Shown here piece after piece: positions 1 to 12,160 of a DNA stretch of 64,000 bases. This stretch comes from Lottia gigantea (Eukaryota; Mollusca; Gastropoda; Lottiidae). The stretch's first letter is position 1. Each line of letters opens with the position of its first letter. The translations under genes were made by a program, and so were the position numbers. The notes under the pieces are model-generated. The model saw only the letters and a list, made by a program, of their open reading frames with translations. It did no database searches and was not told where the DNA came from. The stretch spans positions 2,483,079 through 2,547,078 of the forward strand of contig NW_008710049.1 in NCBI RefSeq assembly GCF_000327385.1, read 5' to 3'.

Positions 1-310
1 TCATTGACCAATATTAATGTTTTTTAAGAACACTTAGTTCATCTATTGGTTCTTTGGTCCACGATTTTTATTATTATTTTTTTTAAATTCGCGTTTCCCT
101 TCCAAACCATTAACAGCTAAAGAATCTCACAATATTGTAGACAAAATGTCTTGTATTGTACATTTCAAATCAGGTGACATAGTTAAGCTAAATAAGATGA
201 TGTTTTGGTTTTCGTGGGTTCATCTTCGCCTTATCTAACATTCTTACTACTGTAAGGTGTGTATAGTAATGACTATGGCTAAAACAATTCTTATTTGGTG
301 TAAGTTTGGT

Positions 311-620
311 GTGGTAGATCTGCCAACTGTCAACCTATATCGTAAAGGTGGATAGATAACAGGTTTTAAAGGGGTAAGTTTTTACGACCAACCGTAAACC
401 GTTTTGGAGAGCATACACCCTAGCAATATCGAATGAAAATCACCACATGCTTTGTTGGAACATCTGATAATGAATCTTATTATCGGATGATCGACGAAGG
501 TGATGTTTTGTCCAATATCGAAGTGATATCCTGTTAAGATCTGATTATATTTCGACCAGTCGCTACTCAGTATGAAACAGTATATGATGTACAGTTGGCA
601 GTTTGGCACATCTACCACCA
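311..620. repeat. Possible TIR element, ~310 bp
   Basis: The left end GTGGTAGATCTGCCAACTGT (311-330) is matched in inverted orientation at 591-620, where eight extra bases interrupt the match. The interior is slightly more GC-rich than the flanks. Only one copy is seen in the window, so the element's identity is uncertain. Confidence 0.4.
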
Positions 621-1015
621 GCGTAGGCTACTATTCTAGAGTGTATGATATGAGAGGATAGTAAGGATATTTATAAATTACTATGAACTAAGATGGTAAA
701 CTCATCTATTCCTGTAAACAATACTCTAAAAAACCTAAACATTCTGTTATATTACACCATCGTTATTTCTTCAACTTTTTATTTTATTATAGTGTTATGT
801 GCCCCATTTCTTTGTACCAGCTAGCATAAAAGATATACACCCTTGGTTAGCCCTTCTGCGTCCTACTACAGGACAATTGAACGCCGAGAGCAGGCAAAGG
901 GGTGAGGCATAGTCCTAAAACATAGTTCATATTGTCTTTGAATGGCATTTAGCAATAGTGAGTACGATATATAGACACAGCTTTATGGAACAACTATCAC
1001 TGGTTAAAGTTTTAT

Positions 1016-1066
1016 GCAACGTTTCGACGTGTTTCCCCCGTCGTCCTCAGGTCATATTCTGACCCT
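1016..1066 (-). repeat. Stem-loop with CTGAGGA..CGAAACGTTGC motif, retroelement-like
   Basis: On the minus strand a hairpin GGTCA-loop-TGACC runs straight into CTGAGGA, then a short CGACG/CGTCG stem, then GAAACGTTGC. This order (stem, CTGANGA, stem, GAAA) resembles the core of a hammerhead ribozyme, a motif carried by Penelope-like elements and some other repeats. I cannot form a good third stem, so a working ribozyme is unproven. It may be only the widespread repeat motif that ends in CGAAACGTTGC. Confidence 0.3.
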
Positions 1067-3188
1067 ATGAAACTGCGAACACAAAATGTATCCAGTACAG
1101 CAAGATGATATATCATTCGATGTATAATGCCTGAGTTCATCGGATCAGAATGTTGTAAAGTAATTCCCTATAGTCATAAAGCATATTTTTATACTTTTAT
1201 TACTAAGTATTCGTGGAAAACACAAGTCGGTGGACAGTACTTCCTAATAATAAAGTAATTTGGATGGAATAGTTAAAAATAACCACAGAGACTACAAAGA
1301 ACACCATAAGTTCCACATGCAACAGATTGTTGGAAACTACCCACTGCTATATTGTATGAAAACATGTTAAGTAAAGTTGCAAATACAAATCATATCATAA
1401 GTCTTGAAATACGGCTGTAATCCTTTTACCATAACCCCAGAACAAACAATCTAACTTGAAGTTTGTTTATTAGAGACATGTTTTCTACCTGACGTAAACC
1501 GTTTGTTTACTTTTAATTTTATAAACATGTGGCTAAAATTATTTACATTATATTTTTAATAGGATAAATCATCTCGGCCGTGTTATTATTAAAACCAATC
1601 AACTCAAGGTGATCTTTCTAATTTGGCATTTTGTTTGGCTCGGTATCCGTTATTTACCACGCAGTATACTCATTCCAAATATATTTCCAGATATTCGTAT
1701 ATAATCCTTCTTTACATCCGAATGAAGGATGGTCAAATACAAGTAAATGGAATTCAGAAACGTCTTAAAAATAAGTCATCACTGGTTGGTCGATAGATTT
1801 TATTGATTATATCAATTAAATAACATTGCCTTACATTCAGAGGTTGTTATTACGATAGTTCCGAAAGGCTACGATATTATAATACCTTGCTATGTCCTGA
1901 TGAAGACGTGTAAAGTTTGGAATATAAGAGGTACATTGTTGATCGACGTTCGTTGGAGGGCTAATCGAAACAATTTGAAAAAAAAAAAGCTATTCCGGTC
2001 CACATCCTGCCAGGACCCGTACCTGTAATCATTTCTTCCACATTTTGCATGGATAATCCCGCACCGTACACCGTATCTGACTTTTGAAGAATCTTTACTT
2101 TGCAGAATCCGGAGAAAACGATTATTCCAAGTATTAGGATTGTGAGTGATTAACACTGCATATTAAATTATAATATTATATTACACGATTCACAACCTTT
2201 GACGACATGCATGCATACAATACATTATCACTCACTCCTTATCTTCTGCATAGTTACAGAAACTAACATTCATAGTTATTTGATATTTGGTAACTAAAGC
2301 AATGGATTAATGTTATTTACATCACTTAAAGGTTAGACAAATAACAAAAGTGAACTCGTGGGATAAAACAGATATTGGGTATCAACTGGGTAGGTTATCT
2401 ATGTATCATTTAACTTCAAATTGGATTGCCTCTGATTAAAATACAGCTCTAGGCATTTCATTTGGTTTATCTTGTGTAAGTTACTGCACAATGCTGTAAA
2501 TTATATATATCGTATAAAATCTAACGTCAGACAAGGCGAAAAGATTTGTGGAATTTTCGTCAAATTAACGTGCAGTTAGTCACTGGTTGGAGAAGAAATC
2601 TGACGAAACGGAAATATTTGTAAGATTCAGAAAGAGACCAATCCTTAGTCGGGATATCCGAGATATTTGATGATCTCCTGTATGACATAAGACATTGTTT
2701 CAATAGGGGAGATAAGATAAACTATTTATTGGTAGTTTCAAACTGATTCATTAAAACCTACATAGCCTGTGTAATATTAATATCATATGATCTGTGTTAT
2801 TGTCAAAGATCTTACTTGAGCTGATATGTTGCTTTGGTAACAGCAAAGTCTGTTAAATATAACATTATATCATTATTATTTGAATAGTCTTTCTCCGGTA
2901 AATACTTTGAATTGAAACCGGTATATCCTGTAACATATTAATTTTTACTATCTATATATTTCCTTCCTGTAGCTTTGAACTTTAAATTCAAACCAACAGA
3001 AACTTCCGAAGATAACAGTTACACAATAGTTTAGATAGATTCTTATTTCAAGCATTGGTTTATTCAAATTACACTAAAAGGAAAGAACGATATCGATTAA
3101 GTCGTGATTTGTTCCTTAGTTCCTTTCTTAGGTTGTTGATCTGAGATTAGTATATAAGTTATCTCGTTAATTGCATCTGAGATTGGGG

Positions 3189-3510
3189 GTGCGGGCACAT
3201 GAACGGTCTTGGTCGCCAATGTTTGAAAAAATCTCACCTTTGCCTGCTCTTCCACGACACGATTATCGCGTTTCCGACAGGATTTATAATATGTGATATT
3301 TGTCGCCTATTGTTTCCTCGTCTGCAAGACGATCAATCAGATTATTTTCCTTTCAATTGCATGATCCGCATGTAATTATCGACAGCGTGGAAAACGACCT
3401 ACTAGAGGTTTTTGTCGCTTCGTGTATACATGCAGCCGGTCGGCGAAACTCATGAAAAGAATCTAGCCGACAACAAAAATCGACAACCAAGACCTCTCGT
3501 GTGCCAGCAT
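3189..3510. repeat. TIR element related to the foldbacks downstream, ~320 bp
   Basis: The left end GTGCGGGCACAT (3189-3200) and the following CGGTCTTGGTCG (3204-3215) are matched inverted at 3481-3510. The GTGCGGGCACACGAGCGG-type end also occurs in the foldbacks near 4.1 and 4.5 kb, so three members of one small family sit within 1.5 kb. It has no coding capacity and is probably a non-autonomous DNA transposon. Confidence 0.5.
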
Positions 3511-4140
3511 CATAAGCATACATACCTCAACACACAACAACGGGAACGAGATCAAACGATAAGTTTTTGAAATAATAGACATACTAGCACCAACTGTTGG
3601 TCGACCATGATCATTAATTAATAATATTTTCTCTGTAAGAAACAGGCATTCTGACATGGTGATATATTTGTCTGTCAATTAGTGAAAACAACGTGGAATT
3701 AGACCTTTGACTTATTAAGAACCATGCCTGATCAATCTATCGATATACTACTTTAGTACCATGTATTCTGTAACAGGTTAATACGTCACTGAATCTTGAA
3801 TAGTTTAAGGGTGTTATAGTGACCATGCAGCTCAAGTGCGTGTGCGCCTTCGTTTGGGTCGGGTCGGAACAGCTCAATATCTACTTACAAAGATGTGTCC
3901 CATATTCAGTGACGTATCTCAGATTGCTGACATGAAATGAGTTCAATGGTTTGGATACGACGATAAACCTCGGCACATCGAAAAAGATACCCCGATACGA
4001 AAATAAAAAGCTTAAACAAACGTAATAATTTCTTTATGTCGCTTTACTTTGTATGATCCTGAAAACTTTTTACCATGAACAAATCAAGTCTCAGCTAATC
4101 GTTTTTAGCAGGAATCCGTATTATACGTTTACGGTGCGGG

Positions 4141-4230
4141 CAAACGATCCGTCTAGGTCGGAGATTTTGGTCGTCGACTACAGTCTTGTCACACGATAAG
4201 ACAAAAATCTCCGACCTAGACGGATCGTTG
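4141..4230. repeat. Foldback (hairpin) element, 90 bp
   Basis: Arms of about 31 bp (4141-4172 and 4200-4230) are inverted and nearly perfect, around a 27 nt loop that contains GTCGACTACAGTCTTGTCAC. The arm begins CAAACGATCCGTCTAGGTCG. Loop and inner arm are shared with the larger palindrome at 4428-4654, so both are copies of one foldback family. Confidence 0.75.
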
Positions 4231-4427
4231 TTTTTAAATTCCATGTTTACATGGTTCTTTCTAGTTGTATTATTTATCTGCAATTTGTGAGGTGTAAGGT
4301 AATGACTAAGATAAAGGAAGGGAAACATGTTATCAAGTGAAACTACAGTCAGTAGATTGATCAGCCAGTTGTTGTAAAATAATTGCTAATAAATCATAAT
4401 TTCTGGGAAATAAACTTTCTAACTATC

Positions 4428-4654
4428 TAATAGTGCACTATGAATATCACGATACGGGTCCATCATTAAGGAATATTCAACATTCATGGAGAGTTAAAGT
4501 GCGGGAGATTTTTGTCGTCGACTACAGTCTTGTCACACGATAAGACAAAAATCTCTGACCATATCCGCTCGTGTGCCCGCACTTTAACTCTCCATGAATG
4601 TTGAATATTCCTTAATGATGAACCCGTATCGTGATATTCATAGTGCACTATTAA
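4428..4654. repeat. Long near-perfect palindrome, ~227 bp
   Basis: Arms of about 78 bp (4428-4505 and 4576-4654) are inverted copies with very few mismatches. Between them lies an inner hairpin (AGATTTTTGTC at 4506-4516 against its complement at 4544-4554) with the same loop as the foldback at 4141. About 20 nt of the right side (4555-4575) lacks a left partner, consistent with a small deletion in the left arm. The near-identity of the arms points to recent formation or gene conversion between them. Confidence 0.8.
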
Positions 4655-5876
4655 CATGGAAGTTAAAAACAACACTTACTCAATTCTATTAATTTGATTT
4701 TGAGACAGAATAGGGAAAAATTCTTGGCATTAAATAGTTGACTATCTATATCATTACTTTCCTTCTTTCTACAATAAAAAATGCTGTTGATGAAGACGTT
4801 CACGTAGATTGAATTAGTGCAATTCGATGTTATCAGCGTACCCCAAAACACATAACAGGTTATTAACCCTCTTTAAATCACTTAGATCTTATCAAATATA
4901 ATGTTAATATTGTCGCCGCCTACGTTTGTAGATACGAGTTGCACCCCTTTGCCAGAAAAGTCTCTGTCCGAGATAAAACACTGGCAGACCTGTCGATTTT
5001 AAATACAATAAAATCTTTGCCATGCTTCATCCTATATACAATTTTTTTATATTTATCTTAGGCTCGCTTTCTCGGATATTGACAGTAGACATATAAAGAT
5101 CTGAGATATGGTATGGAAATTTATTATCCAGTGTAAGAAGCAGACCTGAAATTGATCTACCTGCCAGACATTGAATAACTAATTATCTCCCAATCAATAT
5201 GACCATATGACGATATGAGTTTTCATTTCATATACACAAATAACCCAGTCTGGGCCAATTAAAAACAAAATTGAACGTCAAGAAGATGGATAATTGAATT
5301 TAATGTATATCTTTAGAGAAAGAAACCGGTTAAGGTGACATTTTTATGGTTTATTCTGAAGGCGTGGATTTTAATTGATATAAGAGGAAATTCGACTTGC
5401 GAGGCTTTTTTTTAATGATACAAATTAAGCTAGTAGGTTTATGGTGTCATTATAGACCAATCACTACAACTCGAACGGAAATGACGCACTAAATTTTAGG
5501 CTTAACAAGATGATTATTTTGTCTACACTTTACAGACATATCAGCTTCTAGTTAATTGGAATTGAGCATCTAAAGACCGGTTTTCCATCAAAGTTAGCAT
5601 TAGCATCAAAGATTTCTAATGACTTGTGCAAGAAGAGACGGAAATTTAATGTTACACTTTTCTTATCTTAGTCACAATATTCTTTAGATTTTATATTTCA
5701 TATAACAGATCTACCCTTCACCTTCACCATTTCAATCAGTTCTTCAGTCATTTCATATGTCAAACTTTTTTAGCCTTGGAGTCATCCTGCTAAATTAGCT
5801 TTTTCCGCCGTTTAGACTTTGTGCGTTTTGTTTTGTTTTTAGAAAAGAAGGATGCGATTCCATTCCATCAAAGTCG

Positions 5877-5945
5877 TTCAAAGTTTTCTTTGACCGTTGT
5901 CACCATCAATAACACTTCATAAACTTTGACCAAGAAAACTTTGAA
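5877..5945. repeat. Short inverted repeat
   Basis: TTCAAAGTTTTCTTTG (5877-5892) pairs with CCAAGAAAACTTTGAA (5930-5945), giving a stem of about 15 bp with a loop near 37 nt. There is no other sign of a transposable element. Between 4655 and 5876, and between 5946 and 6439, I see nothing else. Confidence 0.5.
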
Positions 5946-6439
5946 AGTGACAACAGACTTGAACACACATACAATGGAAATCAAGAATTCTGCAAAATAA
6001 ATCTGAATACATTAACTACCAATACAGAAAATCTCCTTAAGAATTCGTTTATTTAGAGAGCAATTTATATACTGATTCGAATTGGGCTACATTCACTAAG
6101 TTAATTCAACAATGTCCTTATAAGAAGTTTTCTATAGAAGTAATTTCTCAAGTCATTCTCGTGCACATTTATATTTCCGCAGTTGCTACAATCCTGTTTT
6201 ATTACATTCAATAATATTAATTTATAGTCGTAATATTGCAATATAACACAATGTTGCATGACATGGAAAAAGGTAAATATTTTTATGATAAGGATAATAT
6301 GTTTCTTGCTGTGTATTAATGAATATCAACTTACTTTCCTTATCATAAAGTAGTTACGTATCATTTTTTCGCCTACATAGTTTAGCTTCATTTATTGTGT
6401 TGGAACTCTCTGATTTAATACTTTACAATAATGTTTATT

Positions 6440-6776
6440 AAAGGAACAGATGTGCCATTTTGTTTTGACCAATCATACTTTATTCTCAGAAACAGGAATT
6501 TCTTTTTTAGCTAAGCCAATCAGTAAAAAGCTCACCCTCGAAATTTGAGTCTTCAAATCCATGTGTGTCCAAAATTATCCGCGTTTCAATGTTAAAATGA
6601 CGACTTGTACTCGTCATTTTAAGATACTCTGTGATATATAAAAATACATATTTAGAAATAATGAGTAAAATTTGAAGTGTTTTTTAAGGAATTGTGCGAT
6701 TTTCGAACATTTCTAGTACTTCTGAAGACTATGTACATTTATCTAAGACACCCCAAAATGGCACACCTTTCCCTTT
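6440..6776 (+). mobile_element. Non-autonomous TIR element (family A), copy 1
   Basis: The left end AAAGGAACAGATGTGCCATT is matched by the inverted right end (AATGGCACACCTTTCCCTTT at 6757-6776), with about 23 bp of imperfect terminal repeat. It is 337 bp long and non-coding. A second, more diverged copy lies at 8085-8410 and an inverted fragment at 35577-35672. The superfamily is not clear, as no clean target duplication is seen. Confidence 0.65.
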
Positions 6777-8084
6777 CAGATTGAAAGTTAAATGCACTCA
6801 GTACTACAATGGCAATTCCAAGGTATGAAGCTTGTCAATGCTGTGGCTGTACTTACATCAGTAACAGGTGCGTAACGCCGGTACCTGCTTACCCTCGCTC
6901 ATCTGATATCATCTTTTTTTCCCTTTTATGATTACCTCCCTTCAACATTAAATCCGTGCGTACACAACCAGAAAGCCATATCGAATTACGTTTGGTCCTG
7001 CTTGAAGATTTGAGATGCTATCCTAGATGCATTGGGTTCTATCAAATTAAACATTTCAAGTCTGTGTCATTGCTTATGTCAGTTTGTGATTTTGTATTGG
7101 ACGAAGTGAAAGAAAAGTTTTCTTTATTTGAACACCAATAAGTAGTATTTCGAATATTGATGCGTTCAATGACAAGAAATTATTCATATTTATACATCAA
7201 TAGTTATTCAGAACATATTCATATACACAGTCCAAACTTGTTCATGTTATATCTTACAATATCTCCATTGTTCTATATTCACACGTGTAATGAATGAATG
7301 ATGAATATTGTAAGAGTTATAGAGGTACACAACTTTCCTGTCATGTCCATGTCATGTAAAAATAACTAAGAGGACTACTAGCTAGAATGATAGAAACACC
7401 CAGTGAGTGGACGCAATGATTTTTAAAGCTTACATATTTAGCTCAATCAGGTGAAAAAAAGTATATAGTTTAATTTCATCTCCCATATTTAGGCATCACA
7501 CGACTTTGTGAAATAAAATCAAGCTTGATCTTCCGAATACATACGGATTGGCCACTCACTTCTATCTTGTGTCTGCCAAGATGGTACGTTTAGACTAATG
7601 AGACTTATGGGTTGCAGATATGATAAGTATATCGGTTCGACATCCTCTGATAGTTTAGTATAATAAAGATAAAATAAAGCCATGGAACTTGTACTTAATA
7701 TCATGAATAATAATAATGGTAATGATAATGAAATGATGTGGAATTGTGATGAATTATTAAGATTAATTACAGAGATAATAAAGAATCATATTACATGTTT
7801 TACACGATAACTATTGTCAACATATAAAATATATATATTACTGTCATATAATATACAGATTTATCATGCATATACTGTAACCTAACATTCACAAATATAT
7901 TTTGATAAATTTATTACATCTCTTTGAATGATTTAATGTTCTACCAATTTCAGAGACAGGTCAAGTTGTTCAGCGATATTCAAAGCGGTTTCGTTGACAT
8001 ATTCAATATCTAACAGCGAAAAAGGTATACTACATGTATATGGAATTGTTAGCTTTAGTTAACACTTTTCTGATCGTAAAACTT

Positions 8085-8410
8085 TAAAGGCACAGATTCG
8101 CCATCCGTTTCACCAATTGTACCTTAGTCTTAGAATTGGTAATATTTTAGCTGAGCTGATTTAGAAATAGTGTTGAAAGCTCCCCGTCGACATTTGAGGT
8201 TTCATATCCATATGAGTCCAGAATTATCCGTCTTTGAAAGTTAAAATGACGACTCGTTTTTTCTTGAGACTCTGCCATATATAAAAAAGACTTGAAATTC
8301 GTAGTTTGAGGTATTTTTAAAGAAATTATGTGATTTCTAGTACTTTTGAAGACTATTTTCATAATTTTTTTCAACCCCAATCAAACCCCAAAAAATGGCA
8401 TCTCTGTCCT
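8085..8410 (+). mobile_element. Non-autonomous TIR element (family A), copy 2
   Basis: It aligns along its length with the copy at 6440: the shared blocks ATCCATATGAGTCCAGAATT-like, GTTAAAATGACGACT and TAGTACTTTTGAAGACTAT occur in the same order. Its ends (AAAGGCACAGATTCGCCATC, and the inverted right end near 8390-8410) follow the family pattern. It is clearly more worn than copy 1. Confidence 0.6.
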
Positions 8411-10536
8411 AATCTCTGAAGCAATACAAGTACATAGTTTTTGCAACAGTACCAATTGCTGGTTGCTGAAAGTTTGTTTGAAGCCCGACCTAAATGTTAA
8501 AACTATTTTGACTTTACTAGTACCTTTAATAATTATGTTAAAGATATCACAAACGAGCTAAAAACATAACATCAGACGAGTATGATGTCTAATGAATGGC
8601 ATATTTTACTCTAAGTAATATCATAAAAGAATTCTGTGGGTTTCACTATCTATTAGAAGATAAGTACAAATGGTTTACAAATATTTGACATGGGGTGAGA
8701 CGGTACTTGCAGACCATCTGAAACAACAAACTTGACATTACAAAAAAAAAAAAAACATTTCATTTTCTAACCTTTATTAAATCATTTATATTTGAAGATT
8801 TTTTTAGAAAAGAGATAACGCATGTCTATTTTTGAATATGAGTGCCATAAATACACCATTCTCTCACTAAACACTTTATTTCATTTATCATCATAGCTTA
8901 GGTTACTGAAAGAAAATTCTAAAGTACAACTCAAGTCAAACGGATTTCTAGAGAGTTTCAATGGGGTCATATGGGGCTATATATAAGCTTGATATAGGAT
9001 CATATACAGTTGGTTCTTAACTGTTTTAAATGAAACAGATGATTTCTACCCACACCTAAAATAATGTATCTTCCATCAGAGTCGAATGTAAAATTGTTGA
9101 TTTCTTAATGATGAATCAGGAAAGAAGAGCCCCCACCTAAAGAATGTATCTTCCAAACACACGATTGTTGCAGTCTTAAAGGCAGTGGTTATTTTGGATT
9201 GATTTGGGCCTAGAATATATGTTAATAGTCTTAACCATTCTTAGAAAAAACGACTCGTTAAAATAATTTTCAAACATGAATATTTATGACCTAAAGATGA
9301 AATCTGAGCTTCGTGGGTTGCCATTTTTGTAGTTTTATCCCATTTCCTGCCTTCAAAAGTGTGTTTTCATAAAATACACTCCGTGCTCGTGAATTTATAA
9401 TCCTGCAAGCAAGGGTATCGAGTACAATGTAGATTCTGTACAGTGATAACTTATACTTTCTCAGTAGTAACATCTGGTTTATATTTCATCATCAATCGAT
9501 TTCAAAACAACTTTTATATGAATTATTCAATAATTAAACGCGTTGGATTAAAAATAAACAGTTAAAGGCGGTTTCAAGGCCAATGATTACTTATTGATAT
9601 TAGATGACCAGGCTAAGTTCGAGCTTTCACGCTCACAGACATATTTTTTGAAACACAACAACTTAGCCAAACTTCTTATAATTCATCTTTCTCTAATAAT
9701 CCATGTCTATGAACAGCTGGGTCGACTGGAATGATAAGGATGACTTATTCAAGGCGACCAGGCTTCCACATAAATGATATCATGTCATTCCAACGCTCTT
9801 ATTAACTGTCCTACATCCCTTCCCCAACAATAACTTGACAGTTCCACACAAACTTCTCCCGAACTATAATTTTGAAAAAAAAAAAATATAGAAAATACAG
9901 AACTTTGTCTAAGTTCTATGTTCTATAGTATTAACAACAGTGTCGGTCTAAGAATTGTTTTCGCCTCACAAGCTTTTAACGTTATAGAAATACTTTTTTT
10001 CTACAATCCACTTAATACCATTGTTGTATCTTAAATCATATGAAAGAAAAAGCTGATGGAAGTTTAAAGGATAATGACACCTTCTTGAGTTTTATTATCA
10101 CAACGACAAGACTTTTAACTTTTTAAAATTACCTTGTAAAATAAAACTAGTTTAAAAATCAATATAAACAGTTATTAGTCATGCAATAATCGGACATCAA
10201 GTATTGATCGCGAAAAAGAATATTCTCCGTCCAAAGATTTTATTACGCAATTTCCTGAAGAGTAATAAGCGAATATAGTGGCATGATGAAAGAAGGATTA
10301 ATTTACTGTAAGAATATTTTTTATACTGTTAAAGTGGTTGAAAAATATATATTGTGGTCATAGGAAATATAATAGGCTTTCTTTTACTATTTGTAGTCTA
10401 AAAACAATCTGATATAACAGAGTTATGTCCCTTACACTTTATGCTTTTCTCTTGAAAAAAGTATTATAAATATTTGAATCTGACTTACAATCAATCGGTG
10501 TATCATTTACCTGATAATGTTTTAATACAACAGGTG

Positions 10537-10600
10537 CAGTGGCGTTTCTAGGAAAAATTAGTTGAGGGGGTCGAGCAGGGTCCACAAAATTTTTCATTGG
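10537..10600 (+). mobile_element. Left end of a hAT-type element
   Basis: CAGTGGCGTTTCTAGGAAAA is the same terminus as in the 121 bp element at 13760, followed by a G-rich interior. I find no matching right end downstream, so the boundary given is approximate and the copy is partial. Confidence 0.45.
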
Positions 10601-12076
10601 GGACCACAGGCTATGCTTTCACTAGGTAAACTGTTTACATTTTTGAAAGTGAAGTGGCATCACGAAAGTGGCCATGCCCAATATGACCGATATTTTTTTC
10701 AAAATCCTTAAATTTCAATTACATTTAATCTATTAAAATTGTGGCATTATTAAAATTATTGATGTCTTCATTTTTACTAGATATTCATTTTATTTCATTG
10801 TCCACATGTTACACAATCTTATTACTTAGTTTAAAAACTCCTGCAATAAAATATCATTCTTCGATTTATTATTCTTTTGCCTTGAATGTAATTTTATGTT
10901 CAATATTTTGCACCGTATGTTGCTTTAAAGTCCATGTATCGCTATATGGCACTGTAAATGGAGCTTCAATTCGTAGGTCCATTTGAATGATTTGACGCCT
11001 TTGCTGTTTCCAAACGTGCCGACCATGACAAGAAAATGAAAAGGATAAAATGCTCGATTACAAGGCTGGAATGGTATCTGATTGAAGATAGGCCTACAAA
11101 ATGATTGACATAACGATTTACTCGTCTATTGATTAACAATAAGTCATGTAGATCTGTAGCAGTAAATACAACACGTCGTACAAGCTGTTTCTCGTCCACA
11201 TCAGTCGTCAATAATATATACAATATTCGGACACAACTCAGTAGTCTTTGCCAATCACCCGTTTGTTATGGGGTAAACAACACGACCGATACACACACAG
11301 TCTGTAAGAATGAAAGCTCGAGCGGTGCTACAAGACGTAGGCCGATATGATAATAAAAGGATAGAGCTATAAGAAAATCCCACATTATAAATAGCTTTCC
11401 CAAAATGCATTAGCCAACTACTAACAGCCCTAGGCCATCATAATCAGCCTGTCACATTCTGATTACAAATTCCCAGCAAGAAACAAAAAGAACAGTTGGG
11501 TGACACGCCACGTGAGCACTTAAATGTGTCGGTCACAATGTCCAATGTTTATATTGAAGAAAACACAAATCTATAACTCGAATGAAAACGAGAAAAGTGT
11601 TCAGCCTGGGATAAAGTGCACATATCATTCGTGACGGACAGAGATTAAACATGTACATGTAATCATTCTTGAACAGACTTAATTTATAGTTCTAAGGGAG
11701 ATAACTTATATCTATAACAATAGATTCTAAGGGAATTATAATGTAGGTCAACGACTCTTGAGTAAATGATTGATATATTTAGTCACTCAAACTGATTACT
11801 GAATATGTCAATTTAATTTGTCATGATGCCCATTTATAACAGACCCCCGTCACTAAATCTTACATCTACAAGATGAACCCTGGCTTGGAGGTAATTATGT
11901 ACGCCATCGATGACAATATTCTTCTACTAGGTTTGGGCATGTAAGTGTAATATTACAGCTGTATGGTGTGGGTAACTGCAGCTACTTTGCTTAAAATGCG
12001 GGGTTCGTACAAAAATCTAACCGATCAACTGCACAAACCGGAAGTGCAATATGGCTCTAAAATGTGCATTACTATT

Positions 12077-12160
12077 GATAAGATAAGATAAGATATTTTA
12101 TTGTATCTACGTACCATAGAGGACAGCATACAATATATATGTGATTACAAAATTGAAGTA
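12077..12160. repeat. (GATAA)n-bordered repeat, possible LINE/SINE tail
   Basis: GATAAGATAAGATAAGATA followed by TTTTATTGTATC reads on the minus strand as an end with a short tandem tail, a form typical of the 3' ends of some LINEs and SINEs. No reverse-transcriptase sequence is attached. Identity is uncertain. Confidence 0.3.

Larger units (their letters stand above)
1..3188. other. Downstream intergenic DNA
   Basis: Apart from the inverted-repeat pair at 311-620 and the stem-loop motif near 1.0 kb, I see no gene, exon or element. The patch 830-1080 is less AT-rich and may be part of a repeat. ORFs here are short with AT-driven residues. Confidence 0.5.
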
